From Prunella strophiata (taxonomy: Eukaryota; Chordata; Aves; Passeriformes; Prunellidae): a stretch of 64,000 nucleotides of DNA. Position numbers and translations under genes: made by a program. The stretch lies in NCBI GenBank assembly GCA_036583965.1, contig JAZBQD010000007.1:1-64000 (forward strand). The letters are read 5' to 3'. The notes beneath the pieces were generated by a model. It searched no databases and was not told the DNA's origin. It saw only the letters and a list, made by a program, of their open reading frames with translations. Shown here piece by piece: positions 22,301-32,200 of the stretch. Position 1 is the first letter of the stretch; each line of letters opens with the position of its first letter.

Positions 22301-24516
22301 TGCTCCCCTTGTCCCCAACGCCCTCCATGTCCCCAGTGCTCTCCACACTCCCCATGTCCCCAATACCCTCCATGTCCCCAGTGCCCCCCATGTCTCCAAT
22401 GCCCTCCACACTTCTCATGTCCCCAGTGCCCTCCAAGTCTCCAATACCCTCCATGTCCCCAATACCCTTCAGGTCCCCAATGCCCCCCACATTCCCAATG
22501 CCCCCCACATCCCCAACACCTCCCTCACCCCCCATGTCCCCCTCACCCCCCACACCCCCAGCCCCCCTGGCAGTGCCCGCTGGCTCACAGGCGACGCTGA
22601 GCAGGTGCGTGATCCTCTTCTCGTGGCGCAGGCCGGGGTGTGCCACCACGCAGGTGAGGCTCTTGCCGTTCATGCTGCGCCCGGGCACCAGGCAAGAACT
22701 CGCTGGTGACGGAGGCGGAGCGCGCGTGGGACGAGCGCCGCGTGGCGTTGGTGCCGCGCACCTCGGTCTCCCAGCGCACCGAGGGCACCGGGCTGCCCTC
22801 GGCCGTGCACGAGGCCGCCAGCGTCCGGCCCTGGCCTCCTCCAGCGGCGGGCCCGGGTTCAGGATGGGCAGCGGTTTGGCACTGCCAGGGGGACAGGAGG
22901 TCAGGGGCGCAGTGGTGGCACGGGGGGTTTATTGAGTGCTCGGTGTGTTCCCAATGTCCCCCATGTGTCAAAGTCCCCAAATCCCCCATGCCTGTGGTGT
23001 CCCCTCTGCCCTCCACGTGCCATGTGTCCCCAGAGCCTTCCGTGTCCTCAAGGTCCCCAAATCTCCAATATCCCCCAAAGTCCCCAAAGTCCCCCACATA
23101 TGGTGTCCCCTGTCCCATGTGCCCCACGTGTCGCATGTCCCCTGTGCCCTCCATACCCCCCATGTCCCCCACCCCATGTCCCCTTTGTCCCATGTGTCCC
23201 ACATGCCATACATGACCCAAGTCCCCTGTCCCACATGCCCCATGTGCCCCACATACCCCATGTCCCCTGTGCCCCCCATACCCCCCATGTCCCCTTTCCC
23301 ACATACCCCATGTCCCATGTATCCCACACACCCCATGTCCCCCATCCCACGTGCCCCACATCCCCTAGTGCCCCCCCATAACCCCCCACATCCCCCGTGC
23401 TCCCATACCCCCCATGTCCCCTGTGTCCCATGTACCCCATGTGTCCCACATCCCCCATTGTCCCCTGCCCCATGTGCCACGTGTCCCCCGTGTCCCACAT
23501 GTCCCATGTCCCCAAAGTCCCCCACATATGGTGTCCCCTGTCCCATGTGCCCCACGTGTCGCATGTCCCCTGTGCCCTCCATACCCCCCATGTCCCCCAC
23601 CCCATGTCCCCTTTGTCCCATGTGTCCCACATGCCATACATGCCCCATATTCCCTGTCCCACATGCCCCATGTGCCCCACATACCCCATGTCCCCTGTGC
23701 CCCCCATACCCCCCATGTCCCCTTTCCCAATACCCCATGTCCCATGTGTCCCGCATACCCCATGTCCCCCTATCCCAACGTGCCCCACATCCCCTGTGCC
23801 CCCCATAACCCCCACATCCCCCGTGCTCCCATACCCCCCATGTCCCCTGTGTCCCATGTACCCCATGTGTCCCACATCCCCCATGTCCCCTGCCCCATGT
23901 GCCACATGCCCCCATGTCCCCTGTGTCCCACATGTCCCATGTCCCCTGTGTCCCACATGTCCCATGTCCCCAGCCCCATGTGCCCTGTGTCCCATGTGCC
24001 CTGTGTCCCACATACCCCATGTCCCCTACCCCATGTTTCCAATGCCCCCCCATACCCGCCAATGTCCCCGGTCCCCCATGTGCCCCACGTGTCCCACATC
24101 CCCCGTGTCCCCTGTGCCCCCCACCCTGTCCCCCGTGCCCCCCATGTCCACGCGCTCACCCAGCACCCTGAGCGTGAGCAGCCCCCTCGAAGCTGCCCAT
24201 GGGGAAGGTGATCAGGTGGCACTCGTAGTCGCCCTCGTCGCCCTGCACGGGCGTTGCCGCAGGACGATGGCGCCGTCGCCGAGGTCGCCGTGGCCGTGGC
24301 GCAGCACGCAGGCCCGCGAAGGGCTCCCTGCACGTGCTCGCCGTGCTGCGGGTTCAGCACGGCCACCTCGGCGGGCACCGCGCCCGGGCCGCGCTTCAGC
24401 CACGTCACCTGCCACCACCTGTCTCCTGCTCCTGCGCCCCTGTACCGGCACCGGCAGCACCACGTCCTGGCCCAGCACCGCCGTCACGCTGCGCGGCACC
24501 TCGACACGGCCACCGC
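16382..24516 (-). CDS. NECTIN4: NECTIN4 (nectin cell adhesion molecule 4), copy A, partial
   Basis: Nectin-4 is a single-pass adherens-junction Ig protein (V-C2-C2) whose cytoplasmic tail binds afadin. Visible exons give the V domain ([10 protein letters not shown]...), the C2 domain ([14 protein letters not shown]), the third Ig domain ([21 protein letters not shown]), the transmembrane helix ([16 protein letters not shown]) and the tail ([51 protein letters not shown]). The tail motifs identify nectin-4 specifically. The signal-peptide exon is absent. This copy carries indels in the V, C2 and last exons. The last exon loses the C-terminal GHLV afadin/PDZ motif through a one-base deletion. 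It may be an erroneous haplotypic copy rather than a second gene. Confidence 0.85.
16600..17345. repeat. NECTIN4: 3' UTR minisatellite, NECTIN4 copy A
   Basis: Units of about 55-75 bp share CACACCAGCAGGGAGGTGAC and GGGGACAGCAGCCAGTCCTG, in the 3' UTR. Copy B has fewer units of this type but an expansion of a different unit (26280-26650). Confidence 0.85.
17445..17698 (-). CDS. NECTIN4: NECTIN4 copy A last coding exon, frameshifted end
   Basis: Acceptor GTCCCCAG precedes 17698. It encodes [19 protein letters not shown], then TQTDVP, a Pro/Ala spacer, a Glu-rich run, and [19 protein letters not shown]. Copy B then continues [12 protein letters not shown] and stops. Copy A lacks one G (GTTGAGC versus GTTGGAGC near 17465), so the frame leaves the conserved end and would run on to about 17150. 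The PDZ-binding GHLV is lost. Confidence 0.85.
18225..18359 (-). CDS. NECTIN4: NECTIN4 copy A cytoplasmic exon with five SLRGD repeats
   Basis: Acceptor CTGTCCCAG precedes 18359 and donor GCCATG|GTGAGA follows 18225. It encodes [14 protein letters not shown], then SLRGD repeated, then GTSICSAM, which matches the serine-rich SCSVM region of mammalian nectin-4. The coding minisatellite is 15 bp. Copy A has five SLRG units, copy B four, a clean 15-bp in-frame difference. Confidence 0.85.
18794..18872 (-). CDS. NECTIN4: NECTIN4 copy A juxtamembrane exon
   Basis: Acceptor GTCCCCAG precedes 18872 and donor GCACAG|GTGGGG follows 18794. It encodes [16 protein letters not shown] and [11 protein letters not shown] (Tyr split with the previous exon), nearly identical to mammalian nectin-4. 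Confidence 0.92.
19271..19418 (-). CDS. NECTIN4: NECTIN4 copy A transmembrane exon
   Basis: Acceptor GCCCGCAG precedes 19418 and donor AAGTA|GTAAGG follows 19271. It encodes [19 protein letters not shown], a continuous hydrophobic helix ([16 protein letters not shown]), then a basic stop-transfer [14 protein letters not shown]. Confidence 0.94.
19680..20480. repeat. degenerate GGATG/ATGGAC tetranucleotide-like array
   Basis: GGATGGATGAGTGGACAGA-type units occur in the NECTIN4 intron between the third Ig domain and the transmembrane exon. The homologous array in copy B is at 29600-30260 and is shorter. Confidence 0.85.
20559..20722 (-). CDS. NECTIN4: NECTIN4 copy A third Ig domain, second half
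   Basis: Acceptor CCCCGCAG precedes 20722 and donor CCACAG|GTGGGG follows 20559. It encodes [19 protein letters not shown], then [20 protein letters not shown]. The D-x-G-x-Y-x-C signature supplies the second Ig cysteine. Confidence 0.92.
20730..21115. repeat. GTGACAGCC / GTGACAATCCCCA minisatellite
   Basis: Units CAGCCACGGTGACAGCCACG and CCCCAGTGACACCCCCCGGT lie directly upstream of the exon at 20722. Copy B has a related array at 30510-30935 with different unit order. Confidence 0.85.
21733..21847 (-). CDS. NECTIN4: NECTIN4 copy A third Ig domain, first half
   Basis: Acceptor GTCCCCAG precedes 21847 and donor ACACG|GTGAGG follows 21733. It encodes [20 protein letters not shown], then [17 protein letters not shown], matching the KCLSEGQPPPSYNWTR block of nectin-4. 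Confidence 0.92.
21860..22560. repeat. CCATGTCCCCAATGCCCTCC minisatellite
   Basis: Units of 19-28 bp such as CCATGTCCCCAATGCCCTCC are in the NECTIN4 intron between the C2 and third Ig exons. The copy B counterpart is 31690-32470. Confidence 0.85.
22589..22881 (-). CDS. NECTIN4: NECTIN4 copy A C2 domain exon, with frameshifts
   Basis: Acceptor CCTGGCAG precedes 22881 and donor GCCT|GTGAGC follows 22589. Pieces in different frames give [32 protein letters not shown] and [20 protein letters not shown]. An extra C in CAGGCAAG (near 22692) breaks the frame between EFL and VPGR. There are two extra bases near 22875 and a missing G in the Glu run near 22845. Copy B lacks these changes but has others. 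Confidence 0.82.
22930..24150. repeat. CCCCATGTCCCCTGTGTCCC minisatellite
   Basis: Short imperfect units in the intron between V and C2 exons, with an internal larger duplication: 23090-23210 is nearly identical to 23512-23630. The copy B counterpart is 32870-33780. Confidence 0.85.
24160..24516 (-). CDS. NECTIN4: NECTIN4 copy A V-domain exon, with indels
   Basis: Acceptor CCCCACAG precedes 24516 and donor GTGCTGG|GTGAGC follows 24160. Recognisable pieces are [29 protein letters not shown] (split by an indel), [13 protein letters not shown] and LTLRVL. This is the receptor-facing V domain of nectin-4. Several one- and two-base differences from copy B break the frame (for example CACCTGCCACCACCTGTCTC near 24407). 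Confidence 0.82.
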
Positions 24517-24519
24517 CTG

Positions 24520-25119
24520 TGGGGACACGGGGACAGCTGAGTGACACCTGTATGTGACACCTGAGTGTGACACCTGTGTGTGACACCTGAGGGACACCTG
24601 AGTGAGACATCTGTGTGTGACACCTGTATGTGACACCTGTATGTGGGTACAGGCACCTCTACACTGCCACCGCCTGTGGGGACATGGGGACAGCTGAGTG
24701 ACACCTGGGGGACACCTGAGTGTGGGTACAGACACCTCCACACTGCCACCGCCTGTGGGGACACGGGGACACCTGAGTGACACCCGGGGGACACCTGAGT
24801 GTGACACCTGAGTGTGACACCTGAGGGACACCTGAGTGTGGGTACAGGCACCTCCACGCGGCCACCGCCTGTGGGGACACGGGGACAGCTGAGTGAGACA
24901 TCTGTATGTGACACCTGAGTGTGACACCTGAGGGACACCTGAGTGTGACATTTGTGTGTGACACCTGTGACACCTGTATGTGGGTACAGGCACCTCCACG
25001 CGGCCACCGCCTGTGGGGACATGGGGACAGCTGAGTGACACCTGGGGGACACCTGAATGTGACACCTGTATGTGACACCTGAGTGTGACACCTGTCTGTG
25101 ACACCTGTCTGTGACACCG
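24520..25119. repeat. NECTIN4: V-exon-acceptor-derived repeats, copy A
   Basis: At least four extra copies of the V-exon start (minus strand: CCCACAGGCGGTGGCCGCGT, then GGAGGTGCC) occur near 24645-24680, 24735-24755, 24850-24870 and 24995-25015. They are separated by GTGACACCTGAGTGTGACAC repeats. Each retains the acceptor and the codons for GGG(R/S)VEV. The array runs into the 500-N gap. Confidence 0.92.
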
Positions 25120-25619
25120 NNNNNNNNNNNNNNNNNNNNNNNNNNNNNNNNNNNNNNNNNNNNNNNNNNNNNNNNNNNNNNNNNNNNNNNNNNNNNNNNN
25201 NNNNNNNNNNNNNNNNNNNNNNNNNNNNNNNNNNNNNNNNNNNNNNNNNNNNNNNNNNNNNNNNNNNNNNNNNNNNNNNNNNNNNNNNNNNNNNNNNNNN
25301 NNNNNNNNNNNNNNNNNNNNNNNNNNNNNNNNNNNNNNNNNNNNNNNNNNNNNNNNNNNNNNNNNNNNNNNNNNNNNNNNNNNNNNNNNNNNNNNNNNNN
25401 NNNNNNNNNNNNNNNNNNNNNNNNNNNNNNNNNNNNNNNNNNNNNNNNNNNNNNNNNNNNNNNNNNNNNNNNNNNNNNNNNNNNNNNNNNNNNNNNNNNN
25501 NNNNNNNNNNNNNNNNNNNNNNNNNNNNNNNNNNNNNNNNNNNNNNNNNNNNNNNNNNNNNNNNNNNNNNNNNNNNNNNNNNNNNNNNNNNNNNNNNNNN
25601 NNNNNNNNNNNNNNNNNNN
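25120..25619. other. assembly gap (500 N)
   Basis: Exactly 500 N, a placeholder of unknown true size, sits precisely at the junction of the two NECTIN4 copies. Confidence 0.99.
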
Positions 25620-26238
25620 GTGCAGTTGCAAGGGACACGCACTGGGGACAGGGGACAAGTGCCACACGCTGTCGTGTGAAAGGGAACACACACTGGGGAC
25701 ACCTGAGTCTGTAAGGGACACACCCTGGGGACACCTGAGTGTGTAAGGGACAGGTCCTGGGGACAGGGGACATGTGTGGGTGTGCAAGGGACACGCCCTG
25801 GGGACATTCTAATGTGCATGACACACCTGAAATCACCTGTGGACACTTGGGGACACACCTGGGGGCACTTGGGGACACCTGGGCACACGTGGGGACATCC
25901 TTGCACGCCCCCTTGCACACTTCCCCCCTCCCTTGCACACTCCCCTGCCCCCCCATCTCACCTGCACCCCCAGCCCCACCCTGGCTGCGCCACCCTCGCA
26001 CCCACAGTGCCACCCCTGTGTCACCCCTGTGCCACCCGTGTGTCACTGTGCCAACTGCGTGTTACATGTGTTACCTACACGTCTCAGTGTCACCAGTCTC
26101 ACCTTCATGTCACCCGCGTGTCTCAGTGTCACCCCCGTGTCACTCACATTACCTGTGTCACCTGAGTGTCTCAGTATCCCCCTGTGTCCCCCCCCAGTGT
26201 CCCCAAGCTGTCACACTCAGGCCCAGTCCCGCGGGTCC

Positions 26239-26244
26239 TTTATT
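26239..26244 (-). terminator. NECTIN4: poly(A) signal, NECTIN4 copy B
   Basis: AATAAA on the minus strand in the same context as copy A (CCTGTAAATAAAGGACC). Confidence 0.78.
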
Positions 26245-29200
26245 TACAGGGTCTATACACGGCTGTACAGCCCCTCCCCCAGCCCGGGGGGGAGGGGACA
26301 CGGCTGTCCCCAGTGCCACCACAGCCCGGGGGGGTTGGGGGGACACGGCTGTCCCCAGTGCCACCACAGCCCGGGGGGGAGGGGACACGGCTGTCCCCAG
26401 TGCCACCACAGCCCGGGGGGGTTTGGGGGGACACGGCTGTCCCCAGTGCCACCACAGCCCGGGGGGGAGGGGACACGGCTGTCCCCAGTGCCACCACAGC
26501 CCGGGGGGGTTTGGGGGGACACGGCTGTCCCCAGTGCCACCACAGCCCGGGGGGGAAGGGGACACGGCTGTCCCCAGTGCCACCACAGCCCGGGGGGGTT
26601 TGGGGGGAACACAGCTGTCCCCAGTGCCACACAGCCCGGGGGAGAGAGGACACAGCTGTCCCTGGTGTCACCACGAGTGTCCCCAGCCCCTGTTCGGGTG
26701 GCACCTGGGGACAGGAGCTTGTCCTGGGGCTTGGTGGTGTCCCCAAGGCTGTGATGGCAGGGAGGTGGCACTTGGGGAACAGTGTCCATCCTTGACCCCA
26801 CACCAGCAGGGAGGGGACATTTGGGGACAGAAGCTTGTCCTGGAGCTTGTCCCCAATCCTGTGATGGCAGGGAGGTGGCACTTGGGGACCAGAGAATGTC
26901 CTTGAGCTCGGTGGTGTCCCCAGGCCTGTGCCAGCAGCAAGGTGACACTTGCGGACTGAAGAATGTCCTGGGGCTTGGTGGTGTCCCCAACTCCATGTGC
27001 CAGCAGGGAGGTGACACTTGGGGACCAGAGTCTTTGCTTTACCCCACACCAGCAGGGAGGTGACACCCAGGGACAGCAGCCAGTCCTGGGGCACTGTCCT
27101 TGTCCCCAGCCCTACACCAGCAGGGAGGTGACACCTGGGGACTGAAGTCCATCCTTGACCCCACACCAGCAGGGAGGTGACACAGTCCTGGGGCGCTGTC
27201 CTTGTCCCCAACCCCACACCAGCAGGGAGGTGACACCCAAGGACCAGAGTCCACCTTGACCCCACACCAGCAGGGAGGTGACACCCGGGGACCAGAGCAG
27301 CAGGGACAGAGCCGGGCGGGCGCGGGGGGGGCTGGCTGTGCCCTGGCTGTCCCCAAATGTCCCCAGGTGTCCCCCCGGAGCCCGGCTCACACCAGGTGGC
27401 CGCGGCCGTTGATGTAGATGCCGTTGGAGCTGGGCTTGGCCTGCAGCATCCCGTTCTCCTGCACGAAGTGCGTCATGGCCGCCTTGATGGGGTCCCCCCC
27501 GCCGCCCCCCTCCTCCTCCTCCTCCTTGGGCTCCTTCCCGCCGGGCGCTGGCGGCGGTGGCACCGCGGGGACAGCGGGGACAACGGGGACGTCGGTCTGC
27601 GTCTCGATCTCCCGCACCGTGGAGAGCGTGGAGTAACTGCGGCCCTCAGGCTCCTCACTCTGGGGACAAGGGACAAGGGACACGTCAGGGACACCATGGG
27701 GCGTGGGGTGGGGCAGGGATTGATGGGGACATGGGGACCATGGGGGACATGGAGAGCAATGGGAACATGGGGACCAATGGGGACATGGGGACCATGGGGA
27801 CATTGGGACCAATGGGGACATGGGGACCAGTGGGGAACAATGGGGAAATGGAGACCAATAGGGACATGGAAACCATGGGGACATGGCTACCACAGTGACC
27901 AAGGGAGACCAGTGGGGACATGGGGACCATGGGGACATGGCATTGATGGGGACATGGCCACCATGAGGACATAGGGACTGCTGGGGACATGGGTGCCACC
28001 AGGGACATGGGCACCGCAGAGACACAGGGATCAGTAGGGACACTGATCAGAACAAGGGCAAGGACAAGGACACTAATGGGGACATGGATGTCACCAGTGA
28101 CACGGGCACTGTGGGGGACACAGGTGCCATTTGTGACAGGAGTGTCACTGGGGACACAGACACCCCCAGGAACATGGTGACCCCGTGTCCCCTGTGTCCC
28201 TGTGTCTCACCATGGCAGAGCAGATGCTGGTGCCACGCAGGCTGTCCCCTCGCAGGCTGTCCCCTCTCAGACTGTCCCCTCGCAGGCTGCCCTGGCGACT
28301 CTCTGTCCGCAGCTGCAGCGTCTCCTCCAGCTGGGACAGTCGGGTCAGCACCCAGGACACCCCCAGACACCCCATGGACACCCCCAGACACCCCACAGTC
28401 CAGCCCCATGGACTGACCCCATGGACACCTCACAGACACCCCACAGTTTGACCCCATGACCATTCCATGGACACCCCATGGACATCCCCCAGTTTGACCC
28501 CATGGACACCCCAAAGTTTGACCCATGGACATTACATGGACACCCCAAAGTCTGACCCCACTAACACCCCATGGACACCCTATGAACACCCCACAGCCCA
28601 ACCCAAGCCCCCCTTCCTTGAACACCCCAAGACCCCTCACTCTGAGCCCCCCAAGCCCCCCCCTGGGCACCCCAATTTCCATGTCCCCCTACCTGTGCCC
28701 GGGGGTCGCTGCTGTGGCTGGAGTGGAGCCTCCGGATGGAATTTTCCCGGGTCAGCGTCAGCTCCTCCTCGCTGGGGACACGGGGACACTCAGCACCGGC
28801 CATGTGTCACCTCCCGTGTCCCCACATGTCCTGCTGCGTCCTTCTGTGTCACCCTGTGTCCTCCTATGTCCCCTCGTGGCTGTGTCCATCTTGCACATCG
28901 CCTGTGTCACCCCTGTCCCCTGTGTCCTCCCTTGTCCTGCTGTGTCCCCGTGTCTATCCCATGTCCCCATCGTGTCCCCATGTGTCCCCCTGCATCTTCC
29001 ATGTCCCCGTGTCCATCCTGTCTCCCATTGACCCCTGTGCCCCCACATCCCCCATGTCCCCTGTGTCCCCATGTCTCGCCATGTACCTGTGTCCCCTTGT
29101 GTCCCCCCATGTCCCCCAGTGTCCCCCTGTGTCCCCATGTACCTCTATGACCCCCATGTCCCCCATGTCCCCCAGTGTCCCCCCATGTCCCCGTGTCCCC

Positions 29201-32200
29201 CCATGTTCCCATGTCCCTCCATGTCCCCATGTCCCCCCGTGTCCCCATGTCCCCAGTGTCCCCCATGTCCCCGTGTCCCCTCCCTTACTACTTCTCGGAG
29301 ATGCGCTGTGTCTTGCGTTTGTGGTACAGGGTCATGACCACCACCACGATGACGAGGACGCAGAGCAGGACGGCGGCGATGACCCCGACCACGACCACCG
29401 AGGCCGACACCAGGTCCACGCGGCGCACGGTGTCCTCTGCGGGCACCCAGGGGGGTCAGGGGACACCCCGAAATGGGGGACACCCCACAGGGGTCAGGGG
29501 ACACCCGGGGGTCAGGGGACACCCTACGGGGGTCAGGGGACACCCCAAAATGGGGGACACCCCATGGCAGTCAGGGGACACCCCAAAAGATGGTGTGGGA
29601 TGGACGGTGGGTGGGTGACCAGTGGGTGGGGATGGACAGTGAGAGGTGTCAGAGGGATGGAGGGATGGACAGATGGACAGATGGATGGACGGATAAGCAG
29701 GAATCTGGAGGCATGACCAGATGGGTGAGTGGACGGAAGGGTGGATGAGTGGACGGAAGGACAGAGGAGTGGACAGAAGGGAGGATCAGTGGACAGAAGG
29801 ACGGATGAGTGGACGGAAGGGAGGATGAGGGGACGGAAGGGCGGGTGAGCAGGCAGTGAGTAAAACCTGGATGAGCACACGATGAGTGGACGGGCGTGGA
29901 AGAGGGACGGACGTGGGTGGGATGGGCACAGGATGGGAGGAGAGGAGGGAGGGACAGACGGATGGATGGATGTGTGGATGGACAGATGGGTGGCTGGACA
30001 AGTGGATGAATGGATGGGTGGACAGGTGGATGAATGGATGAGTGGATGGATGAGTGGACAGATGGGTGAGTGGATAGAGGGATGGATGGACAGACAGATG
30101 GATGCATGGATGGATGGATGAGTGGACAGATGGGTGGGTGGACAGAGGGATGGGTCGATGAATGGATGGATGGATGGATGATGGATGGGTGGACAGATGA
30201 ACAAGTGGATCCAAGTGGACGGTCAGATGAATAGATAGACAGACAAACAGATGGAGAAACCAAGCCCAGCACTCCCCCCACCACACCCTCTCCCTTCTGC
30301 CACTGCCACCCTCGGAGGTGTCCCCGCTGCCCTGTCCCCACCTGTGGCACGTCCCCGGATGCTGACGTTGGCCCGGGCCTCCTTGGCAGCCACGCGGTTG
30401 GACACTCGGCACACGTAGTCGCCGGCGTCGGCCACGGCCAGCGGCCGCTGGAACAGCAGCGTGTCCCCCTTGGCCCTGACACCCGCGGGCAGCGGCGCGT
30501 CCACCCTGCGGGGACAGCCCGGTGTCAGCCACGGTGACAGCCACGGTGACAGCCATGGTGACAGCCACGGTGACAGCCACAGTGTCATCCCTGGTGGCAG
30601 CCACGGTGACAGCCCCGGTGTCATCCCCGGTGACAGCCCCCCAGTGACATCTTCCAGTGACAGCCCCAATGTCAGGCCCATGGACAGCCCCGGTGTCAGC
30701 CACGGTGACAAACCCTGGTGACATGTCCCGCTGACACCCCCCAGTGACAGCCCCTGGTGACAATCTCCAGTGACAACCCCAGTGAAAACCCTGGTGACAG
30801 CCCCAGTGACAGCCCCAGTGACAATCCCTGGTGACAATCCCCAGTGACACCCCCCCAGTGACAATCCCCAGTGACACCCCCCGGTGACATCCCCAGTGAC
30901 ACCCCCTGGTGACAATCCCCAGTGACACCCCCTGGCCTGCCCGGGCGGGTGGCATCAAAGCCGGCGGTGCCGGTTCCCACGGGTGACGCCCAGCCGGGCA
31001 CCGCGGGCCTGCCCGGGCACGCGGCACTGCCAGGCCCCGCCACGGCGGCACCGGCACCGGCACGGGGACGGGCGTGGGCAGGGATTGGGGGTGGGGAGGG
31101 GTGGCAGGGACTGGGGGGACACGGCAGGGACATTGGGGACATGGTGGGGACAGAGGGATGTGGCAGGGACAGGAGGGACACAGCAGGGACACGGGGACAC
31201 GACAGGGACATGGGTGTGGGGACATGGCACAGGAGCAGGGGGATGTGGCAGGGACAGGAGGGACACGGCAGGGACTGGGGGGACATGGCAGGGACAAGGA
31301 GGACATCAGCACAGGCAGTGGGGACACAGCAGGGCCATGGGACATGGCCAGGGACACAGACACGGTCAGGGGGACACGGTGGGGACAGAGCTGGGGCAGG
31401 GGACACTGCAGAGACACTGCAGGGACACGAACATGCTCCAGACCCTGGCAGGGACACAGGGGGATGTGGGCAAGGGGACCCAGGGCAGGGGGCAGCAGGT
31501 GACAGGGGGTGACAGCAGGTGACAGAGGGTGACAGTGGCCTCACCGTGTCCAGTTGTAGGTCGGGGGGGGGTTGCCGTCCCCCAGGCAGGTCAGCGCCGC
31601 CCCCTCCATCCCCTCCTGCCACTCGGCCGTGTGGCCCAGCACCGACGCGTCCGACAGGTCTGGGGACACCGAGGGGACAGTCAGGGGACAAGGTGCCACG
31701 GCCCCGCTGTGCCCCTCACAGCCACGGTGTCCCCCCCCATGTCCATCATCCTCCCAATGCCCCACCCTCTGTGTCCCCCAAGGTTCTCCATGCCAGCATG
31801 CCCAAGTGTCACCTGTGTCCCCCGTGTCCCCAACACCCCCCACCTGCCCAGTGTCCCCAAATTGCCCAATGCCCTCAGTGCTCCCCACGATTTCCATGTC
31901 CCCCATGTCCCCTTCACCCTCCATGTTCCCTGTGCCCAGAATGTCCCCAACACCCTCTGTGTCCCCAGTGTCCACCACACCTCTCGATATCCCTCTGTGT
32001 CCCTCAAGGCTCTCCATGTCCCCAATGCCCTCCATGTCCCCCATGTCCCCAGTGCTCCTCCTGTCCCCAACACCTTCCATGTCCCCAATGCCCATCACTC
32101 CCTATGTCCCCAATGCCCTCCATGTCCCCAGTGCCCTCCACGTCTCCAATGCCCTCCATGTCCCCAATACCCTTCATGTCCCCAATGCCCCTCACATCCC

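Larger units (their letters stand above)
15350..25119. repeat. tandem segmental duplication, copy A
   Basis: This segment, from the spacer upstream of ARHGAP30 to the array upstream of the NECTIN4 V exon, is repeated in the same order and orientation at 25620-34980. Anchors: poly(A) signal 16382 versus 26239, transmembrane exon 19271 versus 29289, V exon 24516 versus 34145. The offset drifts from about 9.86 to 9.63 kb because array lengths differ. The right edge is a 500-N gap. Confidence 0.93.

Noticed and set aside
22589..24516. NECTIN4 copy A as a second functional gene or clear pseudogene
   Set aside because: Indels are complementary between copies and a gap lies at the junction, so a false duplication cannot be excluded. 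Neither status is asserted.
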